Assembly: GCF_042683745.1 (NCBI RefSeq) | Contig: NZ_JBHUJX010000008.1 | Coordinates: 1 to 64,000 of the forward strand | Direction of reading: 5' to 3' | DNA from: Pseudoneobacillus sp042683745 | GTDB taxonomy: Bacteria; Bacillota; Bacilli; Bacillales; Cytobacillaceae | DNA: 64,000 bases | Shown here: piece after piece, positions 7,940 to 15,569 of the stretch | How the letters are laid out: each line of letters starts with the position of its first letter | Position numbering within the stretch: the first letter of the stretch is position 1 | Made by a program: the position numbers and the translations under genes | Notes under the pieces: model-generated | Databases searched by the model: none | What the model saw: only the letters and a program-made list of their open reading frames with translations | What the model was told of the DNA's origin: nothing

Positions 7940-7968
7940 AATCTATGCAAGTAGAAGGACAAGTTTGC
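7940..7968 (-). promoter_or_regulatory. Possible sigma-E-like promoter of the recombinase
   Basis: On the minus strand GCAAACT, 14-base spacer, CATAGATT. The -10 octamer and preceding G are identical to the candidate sigma-E promoter of prkA (GCATAGATT). The -35 is weak (5/7). The predicted transcript start would fall at the edge of the ribosome site, so this is only suggestive. Confidence 0.3.
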
Positions 7969-7971
7969 TGA

Positions 7972-8355
7972 TCAATTTGCGCCTAAAACAAATTTCATTG
8001 TTCTTTTATTTGGTATCAAACTTAAAATTTCCTCAACATCGGGCATTGTTAATACAAATTGTCTTACCAAATCACAATCCACATTATATATAGAAAGTCG
8101 TTTCTTCAATGATGTAAGGTTAATACCAATTTGACTAGGGGTGTTCGATTGAACCACTAGATCTGACAGTAGAATAGTTGTACTAATTATGGAATCGTCA
8201 AAATCATCTCGTCCTATAAATTCAAACGGAGAGTAAACCTCGAAATAAAAGATTGGTTTATTCCAATCAAGTTCACCTGTTTGAAAAGTAAGCACATACC
8301 AATAAGGCACCATTTCATCATTGACTAGATCATAATATACTCGTTGTTGGGGCAT
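7972..8355 (-). CDS. Unrecognised protein coupled to the ImmA-like peptidase
   Basis: 127 residues. The ATG overlaps the stop of the upstream peptidase gene (TAATG), so translation is likely coupled. The sequence has a Trp/Tyr/Phe-rich first half (PYWYVLTFQTGELDWNKPIFYFEVYSPFEF) and no transmembrane segment or known motif that I can see. Its fixed pairing with an ImmA/IrrE-type peptidase in the lysogeny operon suggests a role in repressor control or as partner or target of that peptidase. That is inference. Confidence 0.7.
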   Translation of the reverse strand: MPQQRVYYDLVNDEMVPYWYVLTFQTGELDWNKPIFYFEVYSPFEFIGRDDFDDSIISTTILLSDLVVQSNTPSQIGINLTSLKKRLSIYNVDCDLVRQFVLTMPDVEEILSLIPNKRTMKFVLGAN

Positions 8356-8960
8356 TATACTACCAGTCCTTTCTTATCTAAATTGGTGTATAGTTTTTTT
8401 AAAATAGCATTTGTTTCTTCAGAATAAGGTTTTGCCTTTGGGTATAGTGCTTCCAGCATTTTTCTGTGCTCTCCATCAAATTTGGATTGCTGAATTTGTT
8501 TTTGAAATCGAATGAGTCTTTCTTTTGCAAACTTTTCAGTTACATTGAAAGTTTTAGATACAAAAGCAGTTCCATCATTAACATTCATAAAATTGGCAAT
8601 ATGATAGTCTAATAGCATAAAAGTGGGTACACAAAAATGGTACATAAAGTTATCCGCTTGACCCTCTTGCAATCTATAAAATAACAACTCCATATTAGAT
8701 TGATCTCCATAATGACGTAGTACATGACACAACTCATGCCCGAAGTCTTCCCATTGTTCAGGTGGACTTAATCGATTATCGAGAAACATTCGATATTTAT
8801 CTTTATAAAAATTGGCTTCGCTCTTTTCGTCGTAGTAATGGACTGGTAAATTTAATTTTCCAGCTATTTTCATCATACATATGTCAGATGGCACAAATAT
8901 AGATGAACGGTGGTACAAATTTTTAATAAAATCCTCCAATGGAGTGTAATAATATGTCAA
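8355..8960 (-). CDS. ImmA/IrrE-family zinc metallopeptidase
   Basis: 201 residues, TTG start with GAGGTGAAA upstream. The motif GHELCHVLRHYGD (about 74-86) supplies the HExxH zinc site. ImmA of ICEBs1 cleaves the ImmR repressor to induce the element; this enzyme probably acts on the neighbouring CI-like repressor. The N-terminal part MTYYYTPLEDFIKNLY is typical of the family. It is transcribed leftward in the lysogeny region, but the repressor gene ends in a terminator before it, so it may have its own promoter. Confidence 0.88.
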   Translation of the reverse strand: MTYYYTPLEDFIKNLYHRSSIFVPSDICMMKIAGKLNLPVHYYDEKSEANFYKDKYRMFLDNRLSPPEQWEDFGHELCHVLRHYGDQSNMELLFYRLQEGQADNFMYHFCVPTFMLLDYHIANFMNVNDGTAFVSKTFNVTEKFAKERLIRFQKQIQQSKFDGEHRKMLEALYPKAKPYSEETNAILKKLYTNLDKKGLVV

Positions 8961-9063
8961 AATATTTCACCTCATGAACATTATACAAACATGTGTTCGA
9001 TATGGCAATAAAAAGAAAATGTCCAAATTGTGGACATTTCCTAGAAATTTAAAATTTTTAATA

Positions 9064-9107
9064 AAACAAAAGCACCCAAAGCAAAAAATATTTGTTTTAG
9101 GTGCTCG
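9064..9107 (-). terminator. Terminator after the repressor gene
   Basis: On the minus strand GAGCACCTAAAACAAA pairs with TTTGCTTTGGGTGCTT, followed by TTGTTTTAT. It separates the repressor from the ImmA-like gene. Confidence 0.75.
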
Positions 9108-9124
9108 TTTAATTCTATATGAGA

Positions 9125-9484
9125 CTACTTCTCCTCAGACTTAATAATCTCCCACATTTTTTTGAGTTTGCGAAGATCCTCTTCTTCTGACTTAGGTAAC
9201 TCCTTATACCAACGCTGAAGATCTGGATCGTTGATAAAGTCCTGGAATTCTTTGTCATTATTTTGTAGATTAGGGTTGTTAGTGTTTCCCAAGAGCCAGT
9301 CAGTCGATACTCCGAATGTATTAGCTATCATGTTAAGTGTTTCTTTTCTAGGTACTCTATTTTTTTCTTCAGATTCATATCCAGCAATAGTAGGTCTAGT
9401 TACACCTAGTTTTTCAGCAATTTGTTCTTGAGTTAGACCTAAATCCTCACGTAATTTTTTAAACCTCTTAGCAAAAACAGACAT
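9125..9484 (-). CDS. CI-like phage repressor (XRE family)
   Basis: 119 residues, ATG preceded by GGTGGTG. An HTH_XRE domain spans 1-65 (KRFKKLREDLGLTQEQIAEKLGVTRPTIAGYESEEKNRVPRKETL), followed by a short acidic tail. No peptidase domain is present, so induction probably depends on the ImmA-like protease rather than self-cleavage. It is divergent from the Cro-like gene across an operator region with GTTCC-N5-GGAAC sites, the expected layout of a lysis-lysogeny switch. Confidence 0.9.
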   Translation of the reverse strand: MSVFAKRFKKLREDLGLTQEQIAEKLGVTRPTIAGYESEEKNRVPRKETLNMIANTFGVSTDWLLGNTNNPNLQNNDKEFQDFINDPDLQRWYKELPKSEEEDLRKLKKMWEIIKSEEK

Positions 9485-9527
9485 TGTATCACCACCGGAA
9501 CATTCTATATCAATTTTAAACTTTTTT

Positions 9528-9542
9528 GTTCCTTAAAGAAAC
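9528..9542. promoter_or_regulatory. Repressor operator, degenerate copy
   Basis: GTTCCTTAAAGAAAC: the same 5-5-5 layout as the two perfect operators, with one mismatch in the right half. It lies nearest the repressor gene. Confidence 0.55.
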
Positions 9543-9565
9543 GTAAAAAATAGGAACAAAACATG

Positions 9566-9594
9566 TTGACAAAGTTCCGTTTAGGAACTATTAT
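9566..9594 (+). promoter_or_regulatory. Rightward early promoter (PR-like) with operator in the spacer
   Basis: -35 TTGACA (9566-9571), 17-base spacer, -10 TATTAT (9589-9594). The operator GTTCCGTTTAGGAAC (9574-9588) fills the spacer almost completely, so bound repressor would block RNA polymerase. Confidence 0.85.
9574..9588. promoter_or_regulatory. Repressor operator 1
   Basis: GTTCCGTTTAGGAAC, an inverted repeat of GTTCC around five bases, inside the early promoter. Confidence 0.8.
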
Positions 9595-9609
9595 AAGACT
9601 GTAAAGAAT

Positions 9610-9624
9610 GTTCCTAAACGGAAC
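9610..9624. promoter_or_regulatory. Repressor operator 2
   Basis: GTTCCTAAACGGAAC, the exact reverse complement of operator 1 including the central bases. It lies 36 bases downstream, between the promoter and the Cro-like start. Confidence 0.8.
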
Positions 9625-9641
9625 TTAAAGAGGTGAAAGTA

Positions 9642-9863
9642 GTGACATCACGCACTGATTTAATTAGTAGAAGAAAAGAACTGAAATTTACTCAAGAACA
9701 AGTTGCTGAACTGTCAGGTATTAGTCGAGCTTACTATACAAATATCGAAGCAGGTCGCAAGGAACCGTCGATGGGGGTTGCAAAAAAAATCGCAGATGCA
9801 TTAAAAACAACAGTAGATCAAATTTTTTTTAATAATAATGTTCCGAAGTGGAACGCAGGGTGA
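9642..9863 (+). CDS. Cro-like XRE regulator
   Basis: 73 residues, almost all HTH_XRE (RRKELKFTQEQVAELSGISRAYYTNIEAGRKEPSMGVAKKIADAL). Start GTG 9642 has GAGGTG six bases upstream; an in-frame GTG at 9633 lies inside that site. First gene of the rightward early transcript, so probably the Cro counterpart of the repressor. A third palindrome, GTTCCGAAGTGGAAC, overlaps its 3' end. Confidence 0.85.
   Translation: MTSRTDLISRRKELKFTQEQVAELSGISRAYYTNIEAGRKEPSMGVAKKIADALKTTVDQIFFNNNVPKWNAG
9840..9854. promoter_or_regulatory. Repressor operator-like site inside the cro 3' end
   Basis: GTTCCGAAGTGGAAC has the same GTTCC-N5-GGAAC form as operators 1 and 2, located in the last codons of the Cro-like gene. 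Confidence 0.5.
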
Positions 9864-9915
9864 AAAGCTAGCAAAAATTTAAAAGCACTCATTAACTTTG
9901 AAAGGTTGTGTCGTA

Positions 9916-10260
9916 ATGCAATATCACTTAGCTGACAATCTGGAACCACTTCAAACCATAGGGAATGGGATTGTCCAAGATTCTGTCTCCAAAATCTTGG
10001 AGAAAAGAACTGAAGCTACGATTGTCGCCTACTCAATTGAAGAAGGAAAAAAATATTCTAGCATTTATGTCCTATTTTTAAGCAAATACAAATTTTGCGA
10101 TAGTTTTAATTTTAAAAGGTATGACTATTGGCATGATGAAAATGATTTGGAAGATAGAGGTTTGAAATCTGATCAATATGGTTTAGGCATTAACCTAGTT
10201 GATTTGGAAAAACTTTCACATCTTAAATCATTCTACTTAAGTGTAAAGCCAACGGAGTAA
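9916..10260 (+). CDS. Hypothetical early phage protein
   Basis: 114 residues from ATG 9916 (a TTG at 9898 is in frame but has no site). Soluble, with a mixed alpha/beta-looking sequence and an aromatic-charged middle (FCDSFNFKRYDYWHDENDLEDRG). I do not recognise a family. It sits between two XRE regulators in the early transcript. Confidence 0.65.
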   Translation: MQYHLADNLEPLQTIGNGIVQDSVSKILEKRTEATIVAYSIEEGKKYSSIYVLFLSKYKFCDSFNFKRYDYWHDENDLEDRGLKSDQYGLGINLVDLEKLSHLKSFYLSVKPTE

Positions 10261-10309
10261 CAAAGATATATGGGAAATGTTACAAATTTTTTAAAAAGGG
10301 GAGAGAAAG

Positions 10310-10822
10310 TTGGCATTTAGTGAAACAATGGCTGCGGCTAGAAAACGAAAGGGGATTACGCAACAAGATTTAAGCGAGTCTATAGGATATTCTCGCGCAT
10401 CTGTTGCAAAATTCGAAACTGGAAAAAGAACTCTACCAAAAGAAGCTTTGTCAACTGTAACACAGCAAATTGATGATCCAAAATTTTACTTTGAAACATG
10501 GACGGAAACAACAGGGTTAGTAAGTATCCCCTATTTCGATGGGGAATACATAGATCGTCACCCTTCGAGCTTAGTTCATCTTGTAAAAAAAGAATCGGAT
10601 GAGGCTTTGGATGCACTTGAAAATATATGTTGGTCAAAGCCAGTGAAAGCTTATACAAATAATGAACGTCAAGACTTAACTAAGTCTTTGCTGGAAGTTT
10701 TGGATGCGGCAGCTTCCATGGTTAATTTAGTGGCTGCCATTTGTAAGGAACATAAGATTTCGATGAAAGAATTATTTCTGTCATGGCAAATTAGCTTAAG
10801 AGCAAAAAGGTATAAAAGCTAG
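10310..10822 (+). CDS. XRE-family regulator with helical C-terminal domain
   Basis: 170 residues, TTG start with GGGGAGAG upstream. HTH_XRE at 3-55 (MAAARKRKGITQQDLSESIGYSRASVAKFETGKRTL). The C-terminal about 115 residues are unrecognised and mostly helical. Third XRE protein of the early region; it may regulate replication or early genes, but no operator is obvious next to it. Confidence 0.85.
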   Translation: MAFSETMAAARKRKGITQQDLSESIGYSRASVAKFETGKRTLPKEALSTVTQQIDDPKFYFETWTETTGLVSIPYFDGEYIDRHPSSLVHLVKKESDEALDALENICWSKPVKAYTNNERQDLTKSLLEVLDAAASMVNLVAAICKEHKISMKELFLSWQISLRAKRYKS

Positions 10823-10886
10823 ATTTATATTCTTACCATACTACTTTTTCTATCAACATATACATTTCCTAAAGGGGGAATGACTC

Positions 10887-11027
10887 ATGAAAGTTCAACT
10901 AACCAAAGAACAAACAGCCAAATTCCTATCTTGCTTTATAGAAGATGCCAGAAGACTTGTCATTGCTCGAAAACAGAAAGCAAAAGAAACTGAATCAGCA
11001 ATAAAGGAAAACGAAAAGGCGGGCTAA
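10887..11027 (+). CDS. Small basic phage protein, 46 residues
   Basis: ATG 10887 is preceded by AAAGGGGG. The product begins MKVQLTKEQTAKFLSCFIED, is followed by an Arg/Lys-rich stretch and ends in EKAG. Too short for family assignment. The strong site and its position in a string of early genes support coding. Confidence 0.6.
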   Translation: MKVQLTKEQTAKFLSCFIEDARRLVIARKQKAKETESAIKENEKAG

Positions 11028-11070
11028 GCTAGCCTTTCGGTAGTGGACAAGCTATATAGGAGGGATGAAA

Positions 11071-11229
11071 TTGAAGAGCTACATTTTGTATGCAAGTCGA
11101 CTAATGACCGCAAGAGAAGTGAAGTTGCTATGTGCAGATTTGAAAGCTCAACGATACATACTAGATCAGACAGAGAAAGAAGGCAAAGGAAAAAGCAGCC
11201 AGTGCCGTCACACTAACTGCTTCATATAG
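11071..11229 (+). CDS. Small phage protein, 52 residues
   Basis: TTG 11071 lies seven bases after GGAGG; an in-frame ATG at 11065 is too close to the site. Product MKSYILYASRLMTAREVKLL... with a C-terminal C-R-H-T-N-C. Unrecognised. Confidence 0.5.
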   Translation: MKSYILYASRLMTAREVKLLCADLKAQRYILDQTEKEGKGKSSQCRHTNCFI

Positions 11230-11261
11230 TGAATATGTCCTTGAATTAAATATACCAATTT

Positions 11262-11366
11262 TTTTGATTGGCGGCAAGTGGTTGGACTTGCCGTAAAAAC
11301 TAGGAAGGCGATTTCTATATACACCTGTTCGCATTCCACTCCTAGTTTTTACGGTGCGCACCAATC
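11262..11366 (+). ncRNA. Candidate structured leader RNA
   Basis: Non-coding interval with nested pairing: GATTGG...CCAATC outside, hairpin CGGCAAG/CTTGCCG, and a 15-bp perfect helix CCGTAAAAACTAGGA (11291-11305) with TCCTAGTTTTTACGG (11340-11354). The first hairpin and the long helix share the bases CCG, so they compete. It ends just before the ribosome site of the 11388 gene. No T-run follows, so it is not a simple terminator. Confidence 0.45.
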
Positions 11367-11387
11367 CATTCCAAAGGAGGGAAGCAA

Positions 11388-11768
11388 ATGAACCGCGAGG
11401 AGAAGCGGAAAACACGGTTGGAAATATGTAAATTACTAGATACTGAGTGTTCGAAATGTGAATATCGGGTAAACCAAGGTGGAGCACACACATATTGTTA
11501 TACGGTGTGTTCTGTTGGAATCAAGATGCAGTCTCTAGCTTCTCATTTAGTATGTGATGAAACTATGAAAGTTTTGCAACAAGTTACAGTTGAAAGAACA
11601 GAAAATGTAAAAACAGGATCTTGGAGTCATGAGGAAGAGTTCTACCTAGAAAATCATTTTCCTATTTTTAGTGTCAGTCACTTAGCAAACAGATTAAACC
11701 GTTCGCAAAAGTCAGTAGCTGCAAAAGTCTTTGCCATAAAAAGAGAAATCCCAAAATTAATTGGTTAA
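11388..11768 (+). CDS. Zinc-finger and Myb-like HTH phage protein
   Basis: 126 residues, ATG after AAAGGAGGG. The N-terminal cysteine cluster (CSKCEYR...CYTVCSVG, about 22-43) resembles the short zinc finger of several phage proteins. The C-terminal WSHEEEFYLENHFPIFSVSHLANRLNRSQKSVAAKV is a Myb/SANT-like helix-turn-helix. Probably a DNA-binding regulator; the target is unknown. It lies behind the structured leader. Confidence 0.75.
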   Translation: MNREEKRKTRLEICKLLDTECSKCEYRVNQGGAHTYCYTVCSVGIKMQSLASHLVCDETMKVLQQVTVERTENVKTGSWSHEEEFYLENHFPIFSVSHLANRLNRSQKSVAAKVFAIKREIPKLIG

Positions 11769-11796
11769 TAAATAATATTCAAAAGGTGGACAAGCT

Positions 11797-11967
11797 ATGC
11801 TTTTTGAAGTGGATTTTTCTATAAAAATTGATGGAGATTTTTATACCGTTCATACGGAGCTTATTCCTGCATTGAGCGTGTCTGAATGCAAGATAATGGC
11901 TGAAAACATTAAACAGGACTTGAGAAGAATACATGTCCAAGAGATTTACATTTTTATAGGAGCTTAA
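11797..11967 (+). CDS. Small phage protein, 56 residues
   Basis: MLFEVDFSIKIDGDFYTVHTE..., predicted beta then helix. Ribosome site AAAGGTGG ten bases upstream. Unrecognised; part of the early string. Confidence 0.55.
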   Translation: MLFEVDFSIKIDGDFYTVHTELIPALSVSECKIMAENIKQDLRRIHVQEIYIFIGA

Positions 11968-11976
11968 TCTTAACCC

Positions 11977-12141
11977 ATGATGATTACTAATCAATCAAAG
12001 GTATTATTGCCAGAGCGAATTTTAGATCCAGTTAATCAATTAGAATCCGTTCTAGAATACTTGAAAAGTTATCCTAATTACACACTTATTCGGATTGAAG
12101 ACAGTTATGCAATTTGTGAAATACCAAGAGGGGAGAAATGA
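11977..12141 (+). CDS. Small phage protein, 54 residues
   Basis: ATG 11977 (or 11980), weak site AGGAG about 14 bases upstream, stop overlapping the region just before the DnaD-like start. Sequence MMITNQSKVLLPERILDPVNQL... Unrecognised. Confidence 0.45.
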   Translation: MMITNQSKVLLPERILDPVNQLESVLEYLKSYPNYTLIRIEDSYAICEIPRGEK

Positions 12142-12142
12142 A

Positions 12143-13006
12143 ATGGCAAAGTTTAGAATGGTACACACAGATTTCTGGGACGATCCAAAAGTCGTTGAAG
12201 AAATGACACCCGAAGACAAGTACTTTTTCCTTTATCTACTAACGAATAAAAATACTACTCAAATAGGCATTTATCAAATTACTAAAAAGCAGATGTCATT
12301 CGATTTAGGCTACACAATCGAAAGCATTAACGCATTGATGGATCGTTTTGTTAAACATCATAAACTAGTACTCTACAACCCTGATACAAGAGAAATAGCA
12401 ATAAAAAATTGGGGTAAATACAACTTTAATAAAGGTGGAAAACCAGTTTTGGATTGTGTCAAATCTGAGTTGAAAATGGTCAAGGATATTTCGCTTATTC
12501 AATTCGTTGGAGAGCGTATCGAAAAAGTAGATATAAAAAAATTATACGATTCGTATACGATACGTGAAGAAAAAACGGATGATGATGGGAAGAAATGTGA
12601 AACGTTATTAAATCAATGTTTTGACGATACGTCCTCGATAGGTGGACAAGAAGAAGAAAAAGAAGAAGAAAAAGAAGAACAACAAGAAAAAGAAAAAGAA
12701 AAAGAAGAAGTTGCAGAAATCATTCAATTTTGGGATGACAATGGATTTGGGTTTAGCAATATCCATTCCAAAGAATCGTTGTTGTTGTGGTTAGATGATT
12801 CCAAATTCCCTAGACCAAAAGATATAATTCTTAAAGCTTTAAGCATAGCTTGCCATGCTAATAAGCGCCAAGGTAATTATGTTGAAGGCATTCTGCGTAA
12901 ATGGGAAAACAGGTCTTTACTTACCGTTGAAGAAATTGACCAGGATGTTTCTAGAGCGAAGCAGACTAATAACACTCGCTATGATCCTTCAAAAGATAGT
13001 TTCTAG
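12143..13006 (+). CDS. DnaD-like phage replication initiation protein
   Basis: 287 residues from ATG 12143 after GGGGAG; earlier ATGs fall in the preceding gene. The N-terminal winged-helix-like part is MAKFRMVHTDFWDDPKVVEEMTPEDKYFFLYLL. A very acidic Glu/Lys-rich linker of about 30 residues follows (about 170-200, many GAA/AAA codons). The C-terminal DnaD-type domain has IIQFWDDNGFGFSN and YVEGILRKW. It likely opens or marks the phage origin and recruits the helicase with the adjacent DnaC-like loader. Confidence 0.88.
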   Translation: MAKFRMVHTDFWDDPKVVEEMTPEDKYFFLYLLTNKNTTQIGIYQITKKQMSFDLGYTIESINALMDRFVKHHKLVLYNPDTREIAIKNWGKYNFNKGGKPVLDCVKSELKMVKDISLIQFVGERIEKVDIKKLYDSYTIREEKTDDDGKKCETLLNQCFDDTSSIGGQEEEKEEEKEEQQEKEKEKEEVAEIIQFWDDNGFGFSNIHSKESLLLWLDDSKFPRPKDIILKALSIACHANKRQGNYVEGILRKWENRSLLTVEEIDQDVSRAKQTNNTRYDPSKDSF

Positions 13007-13017
13007 GAGGTTAGTGT

Positions 13018-13803
13018 ATGCAATCCATTAGAAACATAACACTTTTTCCTATCAAAGAAGTTGGAGAGAAAACATGTACTTCATGCGGACACGTTTTTAA
13101 AATTTATGAAACATCCAGAGGAGTTACAGGAGCATGTAAAACATGTATTGAACGCGAACTTATTCACTCTCTTAATCTACCCAAATTAGAAGATTTGGAG
13201 AATGACAAACTTCGAAATTTTATTTTGAACACGGAAAAAGTAACAAGTGATATTCAAAATGCAACAGTTAGATCTTACCTACCCAAACATGAGATGCAAA
13301 TTAAGGCTAAACAATTGGCTATTAGTTTTACTAAAGAATTCGATGGTACTAAATCTATGGTGTTTAGTGGAACTCCTGGACTTGGAAAAAGTCATCTATC
13401 TTTTGCAATTGTAAAAGCAGTGCGAGACAAGGGGCATAATGCTTTATTTATTAAAAGCACACATTTATTAGATTTATTTAGAAACTCTTACAGTGGTTCG
13501 GGTATTCCTGAAAGTCAAATATATGATCATCTAGAAAGTCTAGACTTATTAGCCATTGATGATATTGGTTCTGAGTATCTAAAAGCGAATGAAAGTGGTT
13601 TTGAAACTTGGGCATCAGATATTTTGTACAAGGTTTTTGACTCTAGAATCGAAAAGGCTAACATTTGTTCAACTAACTATTCAGAAAGTGAGTTAAAGAA
13701 GAAGTATGGAAATAACGGAGAGAGGATTATTTCACGCATGATGTTTAAGGCGAAAGCTATTCGATTAGAAGGTGAAGATTTTCGAAGACAGGAGGCATTT
13801 TGA
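13018..13803 (+). CDS. DnaC/DnaI-like helicase loader ATPase
   Basis: 261 residues, ATG after AGGAGG. N-terminal zinc ribbon (C20, C23, C40, C43), linker, then AAA+ ATPase with Walker A GTPGLGKS (118-125), Walker B LLAIDDIG and sensor-like STNYSE. Pairs with the DnaD-like protein 11 bases upstream to load the replicative helicase on phage DNA. Confidence 0.93.
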   Translation: MQSIRNITLFPIKEVGEKTCTSCGHVFKIYETSRGVTGACKTCIERELIHSLNLPKLEDLENDKLRNFILNTEKVTSDIQNATVRSYLPKHEMQIKAKQLAISFTKEFDGTKSMVFSGTPGLGKSHLSFAIVKAVRDKGHNALFIKSTHLLDLFRNSYSGSGIPESQIYDHLESLDLLAIDDIGSEYLKANESGFETWASDILYKVFDSRIEKANICSTNYSESELKKKYGNNGERIISRMMFKAKAIRLEGEDFRRQEAF

Positions 13804-14034
13804 ATGGTTACGATGCAAGGATTTGAAGGACCAGTTCCCCATTCGATTATCATATGGCAACTCTCAGGTGAGGATCAATCAAAAACTATTTGTTATTCAC
13901 ACGAGGATGAGATTGCAGCAATTGAGCGAATGCATTCACTAGGGGATTTTTATAATAACTACGACAAAGCTATTGTCATTGGGGTTGATGATTCGATTGT
14001 TGAAATTCAAAAACACTTCTCAATTAGCGCCTAG
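13804..14034 (+). CDS. Hypothetical phage protein
   Basis: 76 residues, ATG directly after the TGA of the helicase loader, so probably translationally coupled. Sequence MVTMQGFEGPVPHSIIIWQL... with no known motif. Its end overlaps the next gene in another frame. Confidence 0.6.
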   Translation: MVTMQGFEGPVPHSIIIWQLSGEDQSKTICYSHEDEIAAIERMHSLGDFYNNYDKAIVIGVDDSIVEIQKHFSISA

Positions 14035-14209
14035 ATTTCAAGGGAAATCAAGGCAATGTTCATGTTGCGAGAAAACTTTTACAGTTACTTCCGATGAAGT
14101 CTTATATTGCTCTAGCAAATGCAAAAAGAATCATGACCTATTTAAAACGATTAAAAACAAAAAAGCCGAGCTAAGAGCCCGGCAAAAAAAACAATTAATA
14201 ACACCTTAA
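13988..14209 (+). CDS. Small zinc-binding phage protein
   Basis: 73 residues from ATG 13988 (a TTG at 13973 is also in frame). A CxxC...CxxxC zinc knuckle CSCCEKTFTVTSDEVLYCSSKCKK is followed by a Lys/Arg-rich tail, suggesting nucleic-acid binding. It overlaps the previous gene by 47 bases. Confidence 0.65.
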   Translation: MIRLLKFKNTSQLAPRFQGKSRQCSCCEKTFTVTSDEVLYCSSKCKKNHDLFKTIKNKKAELRARQKKQLITP

Positions 14210-14233
14210 TTATAACATAAACGGGGTGTTCAT

Positions 14234-14440
14234 GTGAGTAGAACTAGAGATTTAAAAGTCAATATCAATGATATGTCCATAAAGCAATCAATAGAACCAG
14301 GTGTTATAAAAGTTATTGTCCTTGACGGTACAAGAGGTACTGCAAAAATTTGTGAAGCTGTTGTACACGGTGAAACAGTTATCGAAACTCACAACGGTAA
14401 GACGAAGAAAATTCACTTTAGGGAAAGTGAGCTGATCTAA
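14234..14440 (+). CDS. XtrA-like small phage protein
   Basis: 68 residues, GTG start with ACGGGGTG upstream. The pattern IEPGVIKVIVLDG...ETVIETHNGKTKKI resembles my memory of XtrA from PBSX. Function of XtrA is unknown; it is found in the regulatory or late-control part of Bacillus prophages. Ends one base before the tyrosine recombinase start. Confidence 0.5.
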   Translation: MSRTRDLKVNINDMSIKQSIEPGVIKVIVLDGTRGTAKICEAVVHGETVIETHNGKTKKIHFRESELI

Positions 14441-14980
14441 GTGAAAACCGTCCAGCCTATTCGTGATAAGCAGTTGATAGAATCCATGAAAATACAATTG
14501 GCAGATTGTAAAAGGAATGTCTTCTTGTTCACCTTAGGAATTAACACTGGACTTAGAATCAGCGATCTTCTCAGATTGAAAGTAAACGAAGTTAGAAATG
14601 TAACTCACATTATCATCATCGAGCAAAAAACGAAAAAGCTAAAAAGGTTCAAAATCAATGAAACTTTAAAATTGGCTATTAACGACTATACACATAGTAT
14701 GCCAGATGATGTGTACCTTTTTAAGTCCCTTCGTGGGACAAAACCAATTAAGAGAGTCCAAGCTTGGAAAATTTTAAATCAAGCTGCTAAGCAAGTTGGA
14801 CTTTCTGAAATCGGTACTCATACGTTACGAAAAACCTTTGGGTACCACTTTTACCAAAAGTATAAAGACGTGGCAGTACTACAACAAATATTCAATCATT
14901 CATCGCCAGCTGTGACGATGAGATATATCGGAATTAATCAAGATATCATGGATGAAAAAATAGATGGATTTAGTTTATAA
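14441..14980 (+). CDS. Minimal tyrosine recombinase, copy A
   Basis: 179 residues, catalytic domain only; the usual N-terminal core-binding domain is missing. Catalytic elements visible: Arg in NTGLRISDLL (about 39), His-x-x-Arg in THTLRKT (about 127-130), His in FNHSSP and Tyr in TMRYIGI (about 165). It is about 40% identical by eye to the protein at 19687 and shares its first residues VQPIRD. Integration is explained by the serine recombinase, so this enzyme has some other role, perhaps dimer resolution or late-gene control. Confidence 0.85.
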   Translation: MKTVQPIRDKQLIESMKIQLADCKRNVFLFTLGINTGLRISDLLRLKVNEVRNVTHIIIIEQKTKKLKRFKINETLKLAINDYTHSMPDDVYLFKSLRGTKPIKRVQAWKILNQAAKQVGLSEIGTHTLRKTFGYHFYQKYKDVAVLQQIFNHSSPAVTMRYIGINQDIMDEKIDGFSL

Positions 14981-14997
14981 AACGAGGAGGAATTTAA

Positions 14998-15165
14998 ATG
15001 TTGAACAATGTTTTTGTGATTAAAACAAATTGTGACAGTGGGGAGTTTGAAAAAAAGATCAATAAATTTTTATCGAAGCTCTGTAAAGATACTGATACAA
15101 ATGCAGCAATCTATGAATTAAATAATTCTGGTAAAGAACAGGTTGAACAAATTTTTAATAAATAG
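14998..15165 (+). CDS. Small phage protein, 55 residues
   Basis: ATG after AGGAGG. MLNNVFVIKTNCDSGEFEKKI... Unrecognised, lysine-rich. Confidence 0.6.
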   Translation: MLNNVFVIKTNCDSGEFEKKINKFLSKLCKDTDTNAAIYELNNSGKEQVEQIFNK

Positions 15166-15211
15166 ATTTATATAAAAAACTTCAACAATTATTCACTGGA
15201 GGTTGAATGTA

Positions 15212-15490
15212 GTGGCTGCTATACTTCAGTACTTAAATCAAGAAGGCAAAAAGAAACAGGTAGTTTTTAATAAATATCAAAACAAGATCTTCACCGCATT
15301 AATCAAGTACTATATTCAACTTCCAGGAGTGAAAAGATTACAGGTTATGGAAAAGACCTCTACAAGACCAGCAACATTTTATGAGTGTTGTAGATATGTA
15401 GAAAAACTAAAAGTAGAACATGGCAACAATTTGAAGCAACTAATTATCTGGGATGTTGATCAATTAAAAACTTACTCTGAATGGTGGTAA
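15212..15490 (+). CDS. Hypothetical phage protein
   Basis: 92 residues, GTG 15212 eight bases after GGAGG. Basic N-terminal half (QEGKKKQVVFNKYQNKIF), then helix-rich. Unrecognised. Confidence 0.6.
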   Translation: MAAILQYLNQEGKKKQVVFNKYQNKIFTALIKYYIQLPGVKRLQVMEKTSTRPATFYECCRYVEKLKVEHGNNLKQLIIWDVDQLKTYSEWW

Positions 15491-15569
15491 CCAAAAGGGA
15501 GAAACTTTTCAACTAACAGTGATGATTAATAGAATTTGTATTATGTTTCCTAAAATTGGAGGGGTGAGA

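Noticed and set aside
11161..11493. 110-codon minus-strand frame
   Set aside because: It opposes the small + strand gene, the structured leader and the zinc-finger gene, and has no ribosome site.
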